The notes under the pieces were generated by a model that was not told where the DNA came from, made no database searches, and worked only from the letters and a program-made list of their open reading frames with translations. This document shows, piece by piece, positions 9,240 to 19,638 of a stretch of 64,000 nucleotides of DNA. The stretch is from positions 1-64,000 of the forward strand of contig NZ_JAMXLH010000023.1 of NCBI RefSeq assembly GCF_024281035.1, read 5' to 3'. Source of the stretch: Paraburkholderia sp. (lineage in GTDB: Bacteria > Pseudomonadota > Gammaproteobacteria > Burkholderiales > Burkholderiaceae). The translations under genes and the position numbers were made by a program. Each line of letters begins with the position of its first letter. Positions within the stretch are counted from its first letter, which is position 1.

Positions 9240-10208
9240 ATGGATACTTCCAGCATCAACGCCCAAAGCATCTTCGACGACAACGCCACCACGCTGAAGC
9301 TCAGCTGGCTGACGGGGCACGAAGGCTGGGAACGCGGTTTTTCCACCGAGACGGTGGCGACGGCCACGGCGAGCGCGGACCTCGTCGGCCACCTGAACCT
9401 GATCCACCCGAACCGCATCCAGGTGCTGGGCGAAGCCGAAATCCAGTACTACCAGCGCCAGACCGACGAAGACCGCTCACGCCACATGGCCGAGCTGATC
9501 GCGCTCGAGCCGCCGTTCCTCGTCGTCGCCGACGGCATGACGGCGCCGCCCGAGCTGGTCCTGCGCTGCACGCGCTCGTCGACGCCGCTCTTCACGACGC
9601 CGATGTCGGCGGCAACGGTCATCGACAGCCTGCGCCTTTACATGTCGCGCATCCTCGCGCCGCGCGCGACATTGCACGGCGTGTTCCTCGACATTCTCGG
9701 CATGGGCGTGCTGCTCACCGGCGATTCGGGCCTCGGCAAGAGCGAACTGGGCCTCGAACTGATCAGCCGCGGCCACGGCCTCGTCGCCGACGATGCAGTC
9801 GATTTCGTGCGCCTCGGTCCGGATTTCGTCGAGGGCCGCTGCCCGCCGCTCTTGCAGAACCTGCTGGAAGTGCGCGGCCTCGGTCTGCTCGACATCAAGA
9901 CGATCTTCGGCGAAACCGCCGTGCGCCGGAAGATGAAGCTCAAGCTCATCGTGCAACTGGTGCGCCGCCCGGACGGCGAATTCCAGCGGCTGCCGCTCGA
10001 AAGCCAGACGGTGGACGTGCTGGGCCTGCCCATCAGCAAGGTCACGATCCAGGTGGCGGCGGGTCGCAACCTCGCCGTGCTCGTCGAGGCCGCCGTGCGA
10101 AACACGATCCTGCAACTGCGCGGCATCGATACGCTGCGCGACTTCATGGACCGCCAGCGCCTCGCGATGCAGGACCCCGACAGCCAGTTCGCGGGCAAGC
10201 TGATCTGA
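9240..10208 (+). CDS. hprK: HPr kinase/phosphorylase
   Basis: HprK phosphorylates and dephosphorylates a serine of HPr. The 322 residues have an N-terminal domain to about 130, catalytic His146 in TLHGVFLDI, Walker A GDSGLGKS (161-168) and the HprK signature [17 protein letters not shown]. The gene lies between ptsN and rapZ, a common beta-proteobacterial order. A perfect 16-bp inverted repeat starts three bases after the stop. Confidence 0.96.
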   Translation: MDTSSINAQSIFDDNATTLKLSWLTGHEGWERGFSTETVATATASADLVGHLNLIHPNRIQVLGEAEIQYYQRQTDEDRSRHMAELIALEPPFLVVADGMTAPPELVLRCTRSSTPLFTTPMSAATVIDSLRLYMSRILAPRATLHGVFLDILGMGVLLTGDSGLGKSELGLELISRGHGLVADDAVDFVRLGPDFVEGRCPPLLQNLLEVRGLGLLDIKTIFGETAVRRKMKLKLIVQLVRRPDGEFQRLPLESQTVDVLGLPISKVTIQVAAGRNLAVLVEAAVRNTILQLRGIDTLRDFMDRQRLAMQDPDSQFAGKLI

Positions 10209-10210
10209 CG

Positions 10211-10259
10211 CGCGAACACCCGCGAGGCCCGCGAGGCCTGCTTCTCGCGGGTGTTCGCG
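10211..10259 (+). repeat. Perfect 16-bp inverted repeat after hprK
   Basis: CGCGAACACCCGCGAG at 10211-10226 is the exact reverse complement of 10244-10259, with a 17-nt loop. It starts immediately after the hprK stop. No T tract follows, so it is not a standard intrinsic terminator. The right arm is also the first unit of the tandem array at 10241-10297. Confidence 0.8.
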
Positions 10260-10297
10260 GGTGTTCGCGGGTTTTCGTGGGCGTTCGCGGGTTTTCG
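10241..10297 (+). repeat. 10-bp tandem repeat array between hprK and rapZ
   Basis: Five or six units of a 10-bp repeat (GTGTTCGCGG and variants GTTTTCGTGG, GCGTTCGCGG) lie head to tail. They fill the space before the rapZ promoter region. They look like simple-sequence expansion and may vary between strains. Confidence 0.8.
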
Positions 10298-10381
10298 TAT
10301 CACGTACTGCCCGCCCGCCCTGTCATCACGGCCGTGCGGGTCCAATGCTATGATGGGCCAATCGGGTCCTTCTGCTTTTCC

Positions 10382-11275
10382 ATGCGAATCATCCTGATCA
10401 CCGGTATCTCAGGCTCCGGCAAGTCGGTGGCGCTCAATGCGCTCGAAGACGTCGGCTACTTCTGCGTCGACAACCTGCCGCCGCGCCTTCTGCCGCAGCT
10501 CGCGCATTATCTGACCGACGACGGTTACGATCGCCTCGCCGTCGCGATCGATGCGCGCTCGAGTTCGTCGCTCGACGACATGCCCCAGATGATCCGCGAC
10601 CTCTCGCACGAGCACGACGTGCGCGTCGTGTTTCTCAACGCGAGCACGCAATCGCTGATTCAGCGCTTTTCGGAAACGCGCCGCCGTCACCCGCTTTCCG
10701 GCTCTGCGGCGCACGACGCAAACGTTGGCATGCTGAAATCGCTCGAAGAGGCCATCGAGCACGAACGTGAACTCGTCGCGAATCTCGCCGAGTTCGGCCA
10801 CCAGATCGACACGAGCAACCTGAGCGCCAACGCGCTGCGCGCGTGGGTCAAAGCGTTCGTCGAGAGCACGCGCGGCTCGCTCATGCTCACCTTCGAATCG
10901 TTCGGCTTCAAGCGCGGCGTGCCGCTCGACGCGGACCTCGTGTTCGACGTGCGCACACTGCCCAATCCGCACTACGACGCCCGTCTGCGTCCGCTCACGG
11001 GCCTCGACCAGCCCGTGATCGACTTTCTTCGCGCGCAGCCGGCAGTCCACGAAATGATCGACGATATCTATGGATTCGTCGCCAGGTGGCTGCCGCATTT
11101 TCGTGCGGACAACCGCAGCTATCTCACCGTGGCGATCGGCTGCACGGGCGGCCAGCATCGCTCGGTTCACATCGCCCAGACGCTCGCCACGCGCTTCGCG
11201 GGCGAATCGAACGTCATCGTGCGTCACCGCGATGCACCACTCGATGTTGGAGAATCGTCCCGGCTGATTGCCTAA
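10382..11275 (+). CDS. rapZ: RNase adapter / nucleotide-binding protein RapZ
   Basis: RapZ in E. coli binds the sRNA GlmZ and presents it to RNase E, controlling glucosamine-6-phosphate synthase. The 297 residues begin [20 protein letters not shown] with Walker A GISGSGKS (8-15), and the C-terminal domain contains [11 protein letters not shown]. The reading frame is open far upstream through hprK, but homologues start here. A -10-like TATGAT lies about 30 bp upstream. Whether GlmZ-type regulation exists in this genus is not visible. Confidence 0.95.
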   Translation: MRIILITGISGSGKSVALNALEDVGYFCVDNLPPRLLPQLAHYLTDDGYDRLAVAIDARSSSSLDDMPQMIRDLSHEHDVRVVFLNASTQSLIQRFSETRRRHPLSGSAAHDANVGMLKSLEEAIEHERELVANLAEFGHQIDTSNLSANALRAWVKAFVESTRGSLMLTFESFGFKRGVPLDADLVFDVRTLPNPHYDARLRPLTGLDQPVIDFLRAQPAVHEMIDDIYGFVARWLPHFRADNRSYLTVAIGCTGGQHRSVHIAQTLATRFAGESNVIVRHRDAPLDVGESSRLIA

Positions 11276-11313
11276 CCGGCCCGCGTGCGGGCCTTGACCG
11301 AAAGCGCTGCGCC

Positions 11314-11949
11314 ATGTCCTCGTCCCCTGCCGTGCTCGCCGAATTGCCGTTGTTTCCACTTCATACGGTGCTCTTTCCAGGCGGCCTGCTGCCGCTGAAG
11401 ATCTTCGAGGCGCGCTACCTGGACATGGCAAGCGAGTGCCTGCGCGAGAAGACGCCGTTCGGCGTGTGCCTGCTCAAGAGCGGCGCCGAAGTCGCGCAAC
11501 CCGACGAAACCGCGGTGCCCGAAACGGTCGGCTGTCTCGCCGAAATCGAGCAGTTCGACGTCGAGGCATTCGGCATGCTGCTGATCCGCGCGCACGGCAC
11601 GCGGCGGTTTCGCTTGCTGTCGCATCACGTCGAAACCGACGGCCTGCTCGTCGGCGCCGCCGAGCTGCTGCCCGACGACATTCCGATGGAAGGCAGCGAT
11701 CGGCTCGCGCGTTTCGGCGCATGTGCCGAGGTGCTCGAACGCATCATCGCGACGATGCGCGAGCGCGATCCGGACAGCGTGCCGTTCGCGCAGCCGTTGT
11801 GCCTGAACGATCCCTCGTGGGTCTCCAATCGCCTTGCCGAAGTGCTGCCGATCGCGCTGCGTGCGCGCCAAAAGCTCATGGAACTGCCCGACGCCGGCGC
11901 GCGCATCGACGTCGTGCATCACTACATGCAACAACATCAGCTGCTATAA
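11314..11949 (+). CDS. Lon-N-domain (LON substrate-binding) protein
   Basis: This 211-residue protein consists of a PUA-like LON substrate-binding domain (ELPLFPLHTVLFPGGLLPLK, IFEARYLDM) with no ATPase or protease domain. Such stand-alone proteins are widespread in proteobacteria and their function is not established. The gene follows rapZ by 38 bp and is convergent with mutY. Confidence 0.85.
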   Translation: MSSSPAVLAELPLFPLHTVLFPGGLLPLKIFEARYLDMASECLREKTPFGVCLLKSGAEVAQPDETAVPETVGCLAEIEQFDVEAFGMLLIRAHGTRRFRLLSHHVETDGLLVGAAELLPDDIPMEGSDRLARFGACAEVLERIIATMRERDPDSVPFAQPLCLNDPSWVSNRLAEVLPIALRARQKLMELPDAGARIDVVHHYMQQHQLL

Positions 11950-11980
11950 CGCATTCGATCCAAGCGTCGATCCGCGCGCG

Positions 11981-13120
11981 TCAGATCAGCGAACCGCGCA
12001 GCCCGTCGAGCAGCTTGCGCACCGGCGCAGGCACGCCGAATGCGTCGATCTCGCCCAGCGCGACCCACACGGTTTCTTCATCGGAAAGTTCAAGCGCGGA
12101 TGACACGCCGCCATCGCGAGCCAGCTCGATCACGCGCGGCTCGATTTCAAGCTTGAAGTGCGTGAACGTATGCGAGAACGGCGCGAGCGGCGACACTGCG
12201 CCCGCCGCGCCGAGCGACTGTGCTCGCGCGGCGACCGCCGCTTCGCCGTCCGCTTCGGGCAGGCTCCAGAGGCCGCCCCAGATGCCGCTCGGCGGACGCT
12301 TTTGCAGCATCACCGCATCGCCATCGAGTAGCACGAGCATCCACGTGCGGCGCGTGGGCACCGTCTTCTTCGGGCGCGCCGCAGGCAGTTCGCGCTGGCG
12401 CCCCGTCGTATTCGCGACGCAATCCGCGGCGAACGGGCAGCGTGCGCAATCGGGCTTGCCGCGCACGCACAGCGTCGCGCCAAGATCCATCAGTCCCTGC
12501 GTATAGGCGCTCACGTCCGCATTGCTCGCGCCGTCGTTCGGTACGAGCGAATCGGCGAGCGTCCACATCGCGTTCTCCACGCGCTTGTCGCCCGGAAAAC
12601 CCTCCACGCCGAACACGCGCGCAAGCACGCGCTTCACGTTGCCGTCGAGGATCGTTGCACGCGCACCGAATGCGAACGATGCGATGGCCGCCGCCGTCGA
12701 ACGGCCGATGCCGGGAAGCTCGGCCAGCCCCTCAACCGTGGACGGGAATTGCCCGCCATGCTCGTCAGCAACCGCCTGCGCGCATCGATGGAGATTGCGC
12801 GCGCGCGTGTAGTAGCCGAGCCCGGCCCACCGCGCCATTACGTCATCGAGTGGCGCGCGCGCAAGCGCCTCGACGGTGGGAAAGCGCTCGAGAAATCGTG
12901 CGTAGTACGGAATCACGGTGCCGACCTGGGTCTGCTGCAACATGATTTCCGAAAGCCAGATGCGATACGCATCGCGCGTGTTCTGCCACGGCAGGTCGTG
13001 GCGGCCGTGCTCGCGCTGCCACGCGATGAGGCGCGGCGCGAAGTTCGCGCGCAGTTCCGCAGGATAGTCGGCGAGCAGTTCGGTGAGATGCGTGCCGGAT
13101 GGCGGCGAAGAAACGTACAT
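11981..13120 (-). CDS. mutY: Adenine DNA glycosylase MutY
   Basis: MutY removes adenine mispaired with 8-oxoguanine. The 379 residues contain a helix-hairpin-helix with GLAELPGIGRSTAAAIASF, catalytic Glu in LSEIMLQQTQV and the closing Asp in ATILDGNVKRV. The 4Fe-4S ligands have spacing C-x6-C-x2-C-x5-C (CVRGKPDCARCPFAADC), and a C-terminal NUDIX-like domain reads 8-oxoG. It follows mutM on the same strand by about 15 bp, making a compact oxidised-guanine repair pair. Confidence 0.96.
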   Translation of the reverse strand: MYVSSPPSGTHLTELLADYPAELRANFAPRLIAWQREHGRHDLPWQNTRDAYRIWLSEIMLQQTQVGTVIPYYARFLERFPTVEALARAPLDDVMARWAGLGYYTRARNLHRCAQAVADEHGGQFPSTVEGLAELPGIGRSTAAAIASFAFGARATILDGNVKRVLARVFGVEGFPGDKRVENAMWTLADSLVPNDGASNADVSAYTQGLMDLGATLCVRGKPDCARCPFAADCVANTTGRQRELPAARPKKTVPTRRTWMLVLLDGDAVMLQKRPPSGIWGGLWSLPEADGEAAVAARAQSLGAAGAVSPLAPFSHTFTHFKLEIEPRVIELARDGGVSSALELSDEETVWVALGEIDAFGVPAPVRKLLDGLRGSLI

Positions 13121-13135
13121 GAAATAGCCGGTGAA

Positions 13136-13975
13136 TCAGCGCTGGCAGCGCGGACAGAAATAAGTGGACCGCTGGCCCTGCACGATCTGCCGGATCGGCG
13201 TGCCGCACACGCGGCACGGCTGGCCCGCGCGGTCGTAGACGAAATATTCGAGCTGGAAATAGCCGCTTTCGCCGTTGCTGCCGACGAAGTCGCGCAATGT
13301 GCTGCCGCCTTTTTCTATCGCCGAAGCGAGCACGGCGCGCACGGCATCCGCAAGCAGTTCGTAACGTGCGAGCGATACGCGGCCCGCGGGCGTGGTCGGA
13401 CGAATACCCGCGCGAAACAGGCTCTCCGACGCGTAGATATTGCCGACACCCACCACGATGTCGCCCGCGAGCAGCGCCTGCTTGACGGAAACCTTGCGCC
13501 CGCGCGTTTCGCGATAGAGCAGCGCGCCGTCGAACGCCGGCGTGAACGGCTCGATGCCGAGCTTCGCCAGCAACGGATGGCCGAGCACGTCGCCCGCCTC
13601 GCGCGGATGCCAGAGCACCGCGCCGAAGCGGCGCGGATCGCGAAAGCGAAGCGTAAAGTCGTCGAAGAGCCAGTCGACGTGATCGTGCTTTTCCGCTGCG
13701 TGCAGCTTCGCACCCGGCGCCCCATTCCGGAGCACGCGCAACGTCCCGGTCATGCCGAGGTGGACGATGAACCAGCCCTCCTCCACTTCGAACAGCAGAT
13801 ATTTTCCCCGGCGGCCCACGGAACGGATCGTGCGGCCGCGCAGCGTGCGTGCGAGCGCAGGCGGAACCGGCCAGCGCAGCGCCGGATTGCGCACGTCCAC
13901 GCGCTCGATGCGACGGCCCGTGACCCAGGGCTCGATTCCGCGGCGCGTAACCTCAACTTCCGGCAATTCGGGCAT
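13136..13975 (-). CDS. mutM: Formamidopyrimidine-DNA glycosylase
   Basis: MutM (Fpg) excises 8-oxoguanine and ring-opened purines and cleaves the abasic site. The protein starts MPELPEVE, where Pro2 after Met removal is the catalytic nucleophile. It has the H2TH motif (GVGNIYASE) and a C-terminal zinc finger C-x2-C...C-x2-C (CRVCG, CPRCQ). The length is 279 residues, normal for the family. The frame is open well upstream across the divergent TPR gene, but MPELPEVE fixes the start. Confidence 0.97.
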   Translation of the reverse strand: MPELPEVEVTRRGIEPWVTGRRIERVDVRNPALRWPVPPALARTLRGRTIRSVGRRGKYLLFEVEEGWFIVHLGMTGTLRVLRNGAPGAKLHAAEKHDHVDWLFDDFTLRFRDPRRFGAVLWHPREAGDVLGHPLLAKLGIEPFTPAFDGALLYRETRGRKVSVKQALLAGDIVVGVGNIYASESLFRAGIRPTTPAGRVSLARYELLADAVRAVLASAIEKGGSTLRDFVGSNGESGYFQLEYFVYDRAGQPCRVCGTPIRQIVQGQRSTYFCPRCQR

Positions 13976-14086
13976 GTCTAAGGTCTTGACCTGGTGATGT
14001 TCGGAGTTGGTCTGCAACTTGCGTCGTCGTTGTGCGCGTATTGTAGCCAGCGCGTTACAATCGACCGAAACATTCGACCGAAATCC

Positions 14087-15928
14087 ATGGAACTGTCTTT
14101 CGTAAAACTGTTTGCGAAGCGCCCGGCCCCTCACGCGCCACGCCTGCCTTCCACCATCGGCGTCCGCCTGATCGGCGCGGCGGTGGTCGCGGCCTGGGCG
14201 TTGACCACGTCGAGCGCATATGCACAGGATCCGGCCCCCGACACGGACGACACGTCCGTTTCGATCCCGGACGCATTCGGCCCGGAAACGCCCGATGAGA
14301 TGAAAGATCTGCCCGACACGCCGCTGTCGAGCCAGATACTGTTCCAGGTTCTCGCCGCGGAAATCGCGCTCCAGCGCGACCAGCCGGCGCCCGCTTATCA
14401 AACGTACCTCGCACTCGCGCGCGACACGCACGATCCGCGCATGGCGCAGCGCGCGACGGAAATCGCGCTTGCCGCGCAGAGCCCGTCCGACGCGCTGAAC
14501 GCCGTCCAGCTCTGGCAGCAGTACGCACCCGATTCGGAGCGCGCCGCGCAACTCGACGCGTCGCTGCTCGTGCTGTCCGGCCGTCCCGAAGACGCCGCAC
14601 CGCTGCTCGCGCGCGAACTGGCGCATGTGCCCGCGGAGAATCGCGGGCCGGCGCTCGTCTCGCTGCAGCTCCTGATCTCGCGCGGACCGAACCGCATCGG
14701 CGGTCTGGCGGTGCTGAAAGATCTGCTGAAGGACGACATCAACCGTCCCGAGGCGCAACTTGCGATCGGACGTCAGCAATTGCTCGCCGACGATCTGCCC
14801 GGCGCGCGCAAGTCGTTCGAGCAGGCGCTCACGCTCAAGCCCGGCTACCTGCCCGCGGCCTTGATGCTGTCGCAGATGGGGCCTGAAGAGCGCAGCGAGG
14901 GCATCGCGGCCATCGAGAAATTCGTGCAGCAGAACCCGAAGTCGCGCGAAGGACGGCTCGCACTCGCACAGACCTACCTGGCCGCCGACCGCCTCGACGA
15001 CGCGCAAAAGCAGTTCGAAATCTTGCGCAAGGACGGTCCGAAAGACCTGATGCCGCTGATGGCGCTCGCGCTGATCAACGTGCAGCAGAAGAAGTTCGAG
15101 CCCGCGCAAAAGTATCTGACGCAATACGTGCAGCTTGCGGAAAAGACGCCGAATGCGGACCCGGGCCAGGGCTACATCTACCTCGCGCAACTTGCCGTCG
15201 AACAGAAGGACGACGCCGCGGCGCAGAAGTGGCTCGACAGGATCAGCACGACGAGCCAGCAGTATGTTCCGGGGCAGATCGCCCGCGCGCAGCTGCTCGA
15301 CAAGGAAGGCAAGACCGACGACGCGCGGCGCCAGCTCGCGAGCATTCACTCCGACGATCCGCACGACCAGGCGCTGATCGCACGCACGGACGCGACGATC
15401 CTGTTCGACGCGAAGCGCTATCCGGAAGCGGAAGAGCGGCTCGCGAAGGCCGTGGGCGACTTCCCGGACGACGCCGATCTCGTCTACGACTACGCGATGA
15501 CGGCCGAAAAAACCGGCCATTACGACGTGATGGAAGCGCAGTTGCGCAAGCTCATCAAGGCGCAGCCCGACAACCCGCAGGCGTACAACGCGCTCGGCTA
15601 CTCGCTTGCGGATCGCAATCTGCGCCTGCAGGAAGCCGACAAGCTGGTCGAGAAGGCTTCGGCGCTCGCACCCGACGACGCGTTCATCATGGACAGCGTG
15701 GGCTGGGTGAAATACCGCCTCGGCGACAACGCCGACGCCATCAAGCTATTGCGCAAGGCGTACAGCATGCAGCCGAACGCCGAGATCGGCGCGCACCTCG
15801 GCGAAGTGCTGTGGAAAAACGGCGACCAGGACGGCGCGCGTGCCGCATGGCGCGAGGCGCACAAGCTCGAACCCGATAACGACACGCTCCTGAAGACGCT
15901 CAAGCGCTTCCAGGTGAACGATCTCTGA
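14087..15928 (+). CDS. TPR-repeat exported protein
   Basis: The protein has 613 residues from the chosen start [14 protein letters not shown] signal-like segment near 30-50 ends SSAYAQD, so it is probably periplasmic. The rest is helical tetratricopeptide repeats, clearest at about 410-590 ([40 protein letters not shown]). The gene is divergent from mutM and 21 bp upstream of lolB, with which it may form an operon. Similar proteins next to lolB are conserved in Burkholderiales; an envelope-assembly scaffold role is only an inference. Confidence 0.85.
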   Translation: MELSFVKLFAKRPAPHAPRLPSTIGVRLIGAAVVAAWALTTSSAYAQDPAPDTDDTSVSIPDAFGPETPDEMKDLPDTPLSSQILFQVLAAEIALQRDQPAPAYQTYLALARDTHDPRMAQRATEIALAAQSPSDALNAVQLWQQYAPDSERAAQLDASLLVLSGRPEDAAPLLARELAHVPAENRGPALVSLQLLISRGPNRIGGLAVLKDLLKDDINRPEAQLAIGRQQLLADDLPGARKSFEQALTLKPGYLPAALMLSQMGPEERSEGIAAIEKFVQQNPKSREGRLALAQTYLAADRLDDAQKQFEILRKDGPKDLMPLMALALINVQQKKFEPAQKYLTQYVQLAEKTPNADPGQGYIYLAQLAVEQKDDAAAQKWLDRISTTSQQYVPGQIARAQLLDKEGKTDDARRQLASIHSDDPHDQALIARTDATILFDAKRYPEAEERLAKAVGDFPDDADLVYDYAMTAEKTGHYDVMEAQLRKLIKAQPDNPQAYNALGYSLADRNLRLQEADKLVEKASALAPDDAFIMDSVGWVKYRLGDNADAIKLLRKAYSMQPNAEIGAHLGEVLWKNGDQDGARAAWREAHKLEPDNDTLLKTLKRFQVNDL

Positions 15929-15949
15929 TATACCGCCGATGTCCCGCTG

Positions 15950-16630
15950 ATGCCTGTGTTGAAACCCGCGTTGAAACCCGATACCCGACCGACTTCCGGC
16001 TCCGCCGTACTGCATTCGATCTACACCCGCCTCGTGCGGCGCCCGGCGCTCGGCGTAGCGGCGTCGGCGCTGCTCGCGCTCGCAGGTTGCGCCACGCAAC
16101 CGCCGCATCAGCCGTCCACTTCGAACGCCACTACGTCGCTCACGACGCAGACGAACCGCGCCTGGCACGGCCGCTTCGCCGTGCAGTACGTCGACCAGTA
16201 CGGCCGCCCGAACAACGCCTACGGCAACTTCGAAATGCGCGAAGCCGACTCGACGGTGACGCTGCAACTGCGCAATCCGCTTGGACAGACGATGGCGATC
16301 GTCACGTCGTCGCCGGCGCAAGCGACGCTCGAATTGCCGAACCGGCAGCCGCTCACCGCCGACAACGTGTCGACCCTGATGCGCCAGGCACTCGGTTTCG
16401 CACTGCCGGTCGAGGGCCTGCGTTACTGGCTGCAGCCCTCTGTCGCGCCGACTTCCCACGCGTACACGAAGGCCGATCCACAGGATCCGTCGCGCCTCGC
16501 ACAAATCGAGCAGGACGGCTGGACCATCGACTACATGGCCTATGCCGATGCGCCCGCCACCGGCGTGAAGCGCCTTAACCTCACACGCGACAACCCGCCG
16601 CTCGCGATCAAGCTGGTGCTCGACCAATAA
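15950..16630 (+). CDS. lolB: Outer-membrane lipoprotein receptor LolB
   Basis: LolB accepts lipoproteins from LolA and inserts them in the outer membrane. The 226-residue precursor has lipobox LAGC with the lipidated Cys near residue 47. The mature domain is a half beta-barrel ([20 protein letters not shown]). The n-region before the lipobox is unusually long, so the true start may be further downstream. It sits between the TPR gene and ispE, the usual lolB-ispE-tRNA-prs order. Confidence 0.92.
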   Translation: MPVLKPALKPDTRPTSGSAVLHSIYTRLVRRPALGVAASALLALAGCATQPPHQPSTSNATTSLTTQTNRAWHGRFAVQYVDQYGRPNNAYGNFEMREADSTVTLQLRNPLGQTMAIVTSSPAQATLELPNRQPLTADNVSTLMRQALGFALPVEGLRYWLQPSVAPTSHAYTKADPQDPSRLAQIEQDGWTIDYMAYADAPATGVKRLNLTRDNPPLAIKLVLDQ

Positions 16631-16659
16631 ACCGGGCGGCCCCGTCCGTCACACGCATC

Positions 16660-17562
16660 ATGACCGAAACTCAAGACTCGCTGCGCGATTGCCTCGCGCC
16701 CGCGAAACTCAATCTGTTCCTGCACATCACCGGCCGCCGCGCGGACGGCTATCACAACCTGCAGACGGTGTTCCAGTTGCTCGACTGGGGCGACACGCTG
16801 CACTTCAAGCGCCGCCAGGACGGCCGCATCACGCGCACGACCGAAGTGGACGGCGTTCCCGCCGAGCAGGACCTCACCGTGCGCGCGGCGATGCTGCTCA
16901 AGGAGCACACGGGCACGCCGGACGGCGTCGAGATCGACATCGAAAAGCGTCTGCCGATGGGCGCCGGACTCGGCGGCGGCAGCTCGGACGCGGCGACGAC
17001 GCTGCTCGCACTGAACCGCCTGTGGAAACTTCGTCTGACGCGCGCCGAACTCCAGACGCTCGCACTGAAACTCGGCGCCGACGTGCCGTTCTTCGTGTTC
17101 GGCAAAAACGCGTTTGCCGAGGGTGTTGGCGAAGCACTGGAAACTGTACAATTGCCCCCGCGTCATTTTTTGGTTGTGACGCCGCAGGTACACGTTCCGA
17201 CTGCCGCGATTTTTTCGGAAAAATCGTTGACACGAGATACGAAGCCCTGCACAATAGCAGTCTTTCTTGCACAGCATGCAACGCAAAACGGATGGCCAGA
17301 CAGTTTCGGCCAAAACGATATGCAAGCGGTTGTCGCAGGGAAATACGCGGAAGTAGCGCAGGTGTTGAAGTGGTTTAGCGGCATCGAAACCAGCATCACG
17401 CCAGCGCGGATGACCGGATCGGGCGCGAGCGTTTTTGCAGCGTTTTCCAGCCGGGCCGAAGCAGAAGCGGTGCAAACCAAACTGCGTGAAGCTCAACCGG
17501 CGTGGAGAAGCGCGGTGACATCGAGTCTTGATACCCATCCTCTCTTCGCTTTCGCGGCATAG
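16660..17562 (+). CDS. ispE: 4-diphosphocytidyl-2-C-methyl-D-erythritol kinase
   Basis: IspE phosphorylates CDP-methylerythritol in the MEP isoprenoid pathway. The 300-residue GHMP kinase shows the substrate Lys and Asn in [20 protein letters not shown], the ATP-binding glycine loop [15 protein letters not shown] and a C-terminal GTGSGA-like motif ([12 protein letters not shown]). It is followed by tRNA-Gln and prs, a synteny shared with many beta- and gamma-proteobacteria. Confidence 0.96.
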   Translation: MTETQDSLRDCLAPAKLNLFLHITGRRADGYHNLQTVFQLLDWGDTLHFKRRQDGRITRTTEVDGVPAEQDLTVRAAMLLKEHTGTPDGVEIDIEKRLPMGAGLGGGSSDAATTLLALNRLWKLRLTRAELQTLALKLGADVPFFVFGKNAFAEGVGEALETVQLPPRHFLVVTPQVHVPTAAIFSEKSLTRDTKPCTIAVFLAQHATQNGWPDSFGQNDMQAVVAGKYAEVAQVLKWFSGIETSITPARMTGSGASVFAAFSSRAEAEAVQTKLREAQPAWRSAVTSSLDTHPLFAFAA

Positions 17563-17615
17563 ATTTAGCCTCGCTGAACGGCCCTGCCCTCCCAGCGAAG
17601 CGCAGAGTTAAGTGT

Positions 17616-17692
17616 AGGGGAGTCGCCAAGTTGGTTAAGGCACCGGATTTTGATTCCGGCATGCGAGGGTTCGAGTCCTTCCTCCCCTGCCA
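17616..17692 (+). tRNA. tRNA-Gln (anticodon TTG)
   Basis: The 77-nt cloverleaf has acceptor arms AGGGGAG/CTCCCCT, anticodon stem CCGGA/TCCGG with loop TTTTGAT (anticodon TTG at 17650-17652), a T-loop GGTTCGAGTCC, discriminator G and an encoded CCA. It lies between ispE and prs. Confidence 0.97.
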
Positions 17693-17758
17693 AGTATTCC
17701 TGCAGCAACGCCTGCAGATATCTAGTAGTTCCTCTCGCCCCAAGTCCGCAGCAGGTGC

Positions 17759-18718
17759 ATGATGAGCAGCCATGACGGCCTGATGGTTTTTACTGGCAAC
17801 GCAAATCCCGCGCTTGCACAGGAAGTCGTCAAGATCCTCGGTATTCCCCTCGGTAAGGCTATGGTTAGCCGCTTCTCCGACGGTGAAATCCAGGTCGAAA
17901 TCCAGGAAAACGTACGCGGCAAGGACGTCTTCGTCCTGCAGTCCACCTGCGCGCCGACGAACGACAACCTGATGGAATTGATGATCATGGTCGATGCGCT
18001 CAAGCGCGCATCCGCAGGCCGGATCACCGCAGCGATCCCCTACTTCGGCTATGCCCGTCAAGACCGCCGCCCGCGTTCGGCGCGCGTCGCCATCTCGGCG
18101 AAGGTCGTGGCGAACATGCTGGAAATCGCCGGCGTCGAGCGGATCATCACGATGGATCTGCACGCCGACCAGATTCAGGGCTTCTTCGATATCCCGGTCG
18201 ACAACATCTACGCCACGCCCGTGCTGCTCGGCGATCTGCGCAAGCAGAACTACGAGAACCTGCTGGTCGTGTCGCCGGACGTCGGCGGCGTGGTGCGCGC
18301 CCGTGCGCTCGCCAAGCAGCTCAACTGCGACCTCGCGATCATCGACAAGCGCCGCCCGAAGGCGAACGTCGCCGAAGTGATGAACATCATCGGTGAAGTC
18401 GACGGCCGCACCTGCGTGATCATGGACGACATGGTCGACACCGCCGGCACGCTCTGCAAGGCCGCGCAAGTGCTCAAGGAGCGCGGCGCGAAGAAGGTGT
18501 TCGCTTACGCCACGCACCCGGTTCTCTCGGGTGGCGCAGGCGAGCGTATCGCCGCCTCGGCACTCGACGAACTCGTTGTTACCGACACCATTCCGCTTGG
18601 CGCCGAAGCACGTTCGTGCGCGAAGATTCGCGCGCTTTCGAGCGCCGGTCTGCTGGCGGAAACCTTCTCGCGTATCCGTCGCGGCGACTCGGTGATGTCG
18701 CTGTTCGCGGAAGGTTAA
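17759..18718 (+). CDS. prs: Ribose-phosphate pyrophosphokinase
   Basis: Prs makes PRPP from ribose 5-phosphate and ATP for nucleotide, His and Trp synthesis. The 319 residues contain the flexible loop [20 protein letters not shown], the PRPP-binding motif [12 protein letters not shown] and the metal-binding [12 protein letters not shown]. Two adjacent ATGs (17759 and 17762) are possible starts. A terminator-like hairpin follows at 18734-18763. Confidence 0.97.
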   Translation: MMSSHDGLMVFTGNANPALAQEVVKILGIPLGKAMVSRFSDGEIQVEIQENVRGKDVFVLQSTCAPTNDNLMELMIMVDALKRASAGRITAAIPYFGYARQDRRPRSARVAISAKVVANMLEIAGVERIITMDLHADQIQGFFDIPVDNIYATPVLLGDLRKQNYENLLVVSPDVGGVVRARALAKQLNCDLAIIDKRRPKANVAEVMNIIGEVDGRTCVIMDDMVDTAGTLCKAAQVLKERGAKKVFAYATHPVLSGGAGERIAASALDELVVTDTIPLGAEARSCAKIRALSSAGLLAETFSRIRRGDSVMSLFAEG

Positions 18719-18733
18719 GAGATTCGCGTCAAG

Positions 18734-18763
18734 GCGCGGCGTTCGCAAGAAAGCCGCGCTTTT
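18734..18763 (+). terminator. Intrinsic terminator after prs
   Basis: GCGCGGC (18734-18740) pairs with GCCGCGC (18753-18759), followed by TTTT. The stem can be lengthened with CGTCAA/TTGACG outside it. The T tract is short. Confidence 0.65.
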
Positions 18764-18772
18764 GACGTAATC

Positions 18773-18883
18773 AGCGCAAACGGACGAAGGTTTGCGCTGT
18801 ATTGTTTGGGGCCTTCAGGCAGCTAATTTGCCGGAAAGGCCCCGTTTTACTGCCTGGTCGCGGGCAGTGCATAGGAGAAAAAC
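18773..18883 (+). promoter_or_regulatory. Structured rplY leader with alternative hairpins
   Basis: AGCGCAAA/TTTGCGCT forms a hairpin at 18773-18798. GGGGCCTT/AAGGCCCC (18808-18815, 18836-18843) forms a second stem, followed by GTTTT. CAGGCAG (18816-18822), inside that loop, is perfectly complementary to CTGCCTG (18850-18856). The same downstream bases also pair as ACTGCC/GGCAGT (18849-18854, 18863-18868), just before the Shine-Dalgarno AGGAG. These pairings exclude each other, as in an attenuator or autoregulatory leader. Confidence 0.5.
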
Positions 18884-19489
18884 ATGAAAGTCGTCGCTTT
18901 CGAGCGCAACCTGCAAGGTACGGGTGCGAGCCGCCGCCTGCGCAATGCTGGCAAGACCCCTGGCATCGTTTACGGTGTCGGCGTCGAGCCGCAGATGATC
19001 GAACTCGATCACAACGCGCTGTGGCACGCCCTGAAGAAGGAAGCTTTCCACTCGTCGATTCTCGAACTCGAAGTGGCCGGCAAGTCGCAGCAAGTCCTGC
19101 TGCGCGACGTGCAATACCACCCGTTCCGTCAGCTCGTGCTGCACGTGGACTTCCAGCGCGTCGACCCGAACAAGAAGCTGCACACGAAGGTGCCGCTGCA
19201 CTTCATGAACCAGGAAGAAAATCCTGCCGTGAAGCTGTCGGGCGCGATCATCTCGCACGTCGTGAACGAAATCGAAGTGATCTGCCTGCCGACGTCGCTG
19301 CCTGAGTTCGTCGAAGTCGACCTCGCCAAGATCGAAGCTGGCCAGACGCTGCACGCCAAGGACATCGCACTGCCCGCAGGCGTGACGCTCGTCGCGCACG
19401 TCGAAGCGGAAAACCCGGTGATCGTCTCGGCGACGGTTCCGGCCGGTGCCGTGGCGGCAGCCGAAGGCGAAGAAGCAGCAGCCGAGTAA
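18884..19489 (+). CDS. rplY: Ribosomal protein L25 (Ctc form)
   Basis: L25 binds 5S rRNA in the large subunit. The 201-residue protein is the long Ctc type: an N-terminal L25 beta-barrel (1-95, [20 protein letters not shown]) plus a C-terminal TL5-like domain (100-185) and an Ala/Glu-rich tail. AGGAG lies 8 bp before the ATG. The leader upstream is strongly structured. A strong terminator follows at 19544-19577. Confidence 0.95.
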   Translation: MKVVAFERNLQGTGASRRLRNAGKTPGIVYGVGVEPQMIELDHNALWHALKKEAFHSSILELEVAGKSQQVLLRDVQYHPFRQLVLHVDFQRVDPNKKLHTKVPLHFMNQEENPAVKLSGAIISHVVNEIEVICLPTSLPEFVEVDLAKIEAGQTLHAKDIALPAGVTLVAHVEAENPVIVSATVPAGAVAAAEGEEAAAE

Positions 19490-19543
19490 GCTGCGGCGAC
19501 AAGCCGATATCCTCTCGATCCGTTTCAATGAAACGGTCGACGT

Positions 19544-19577
19544 AACCCGCCGCGGTTTGCCCCGGCGGGTTTTTTTT
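19544..19577 (+). terminator. Intrinsic terminator after rplY
   Basis: AACCCGCCG (19544-19552) pairs with CGGCGGGTT (19563-19571), and a run of T follows. A smaller hairpin CCGTTTC/GAAACGG (19520-19536) precedes it. Confidence 0.9.
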
Positions 19578-19638
19578 CGCGCTTTTTCTCGCGTTTTTTT
19601 CATTCTTTCGCGCATTTGATCGCATTGGGCAATAGCAC

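Noticed and set aside
9086..10381. In-frame 5' extension of rapZ through hprK
   Set aside because: RapZ homologues start at [15 protein letters not shown], and the extension is an alternate frame of hprK.
13976..15520. In-frame 5' extension of mutM across the divergent TPR gene
   Set aside because: MPELPEVE with catalytic Pro2 fixes the MutM start, and the extension is antisense to the TPR gene.
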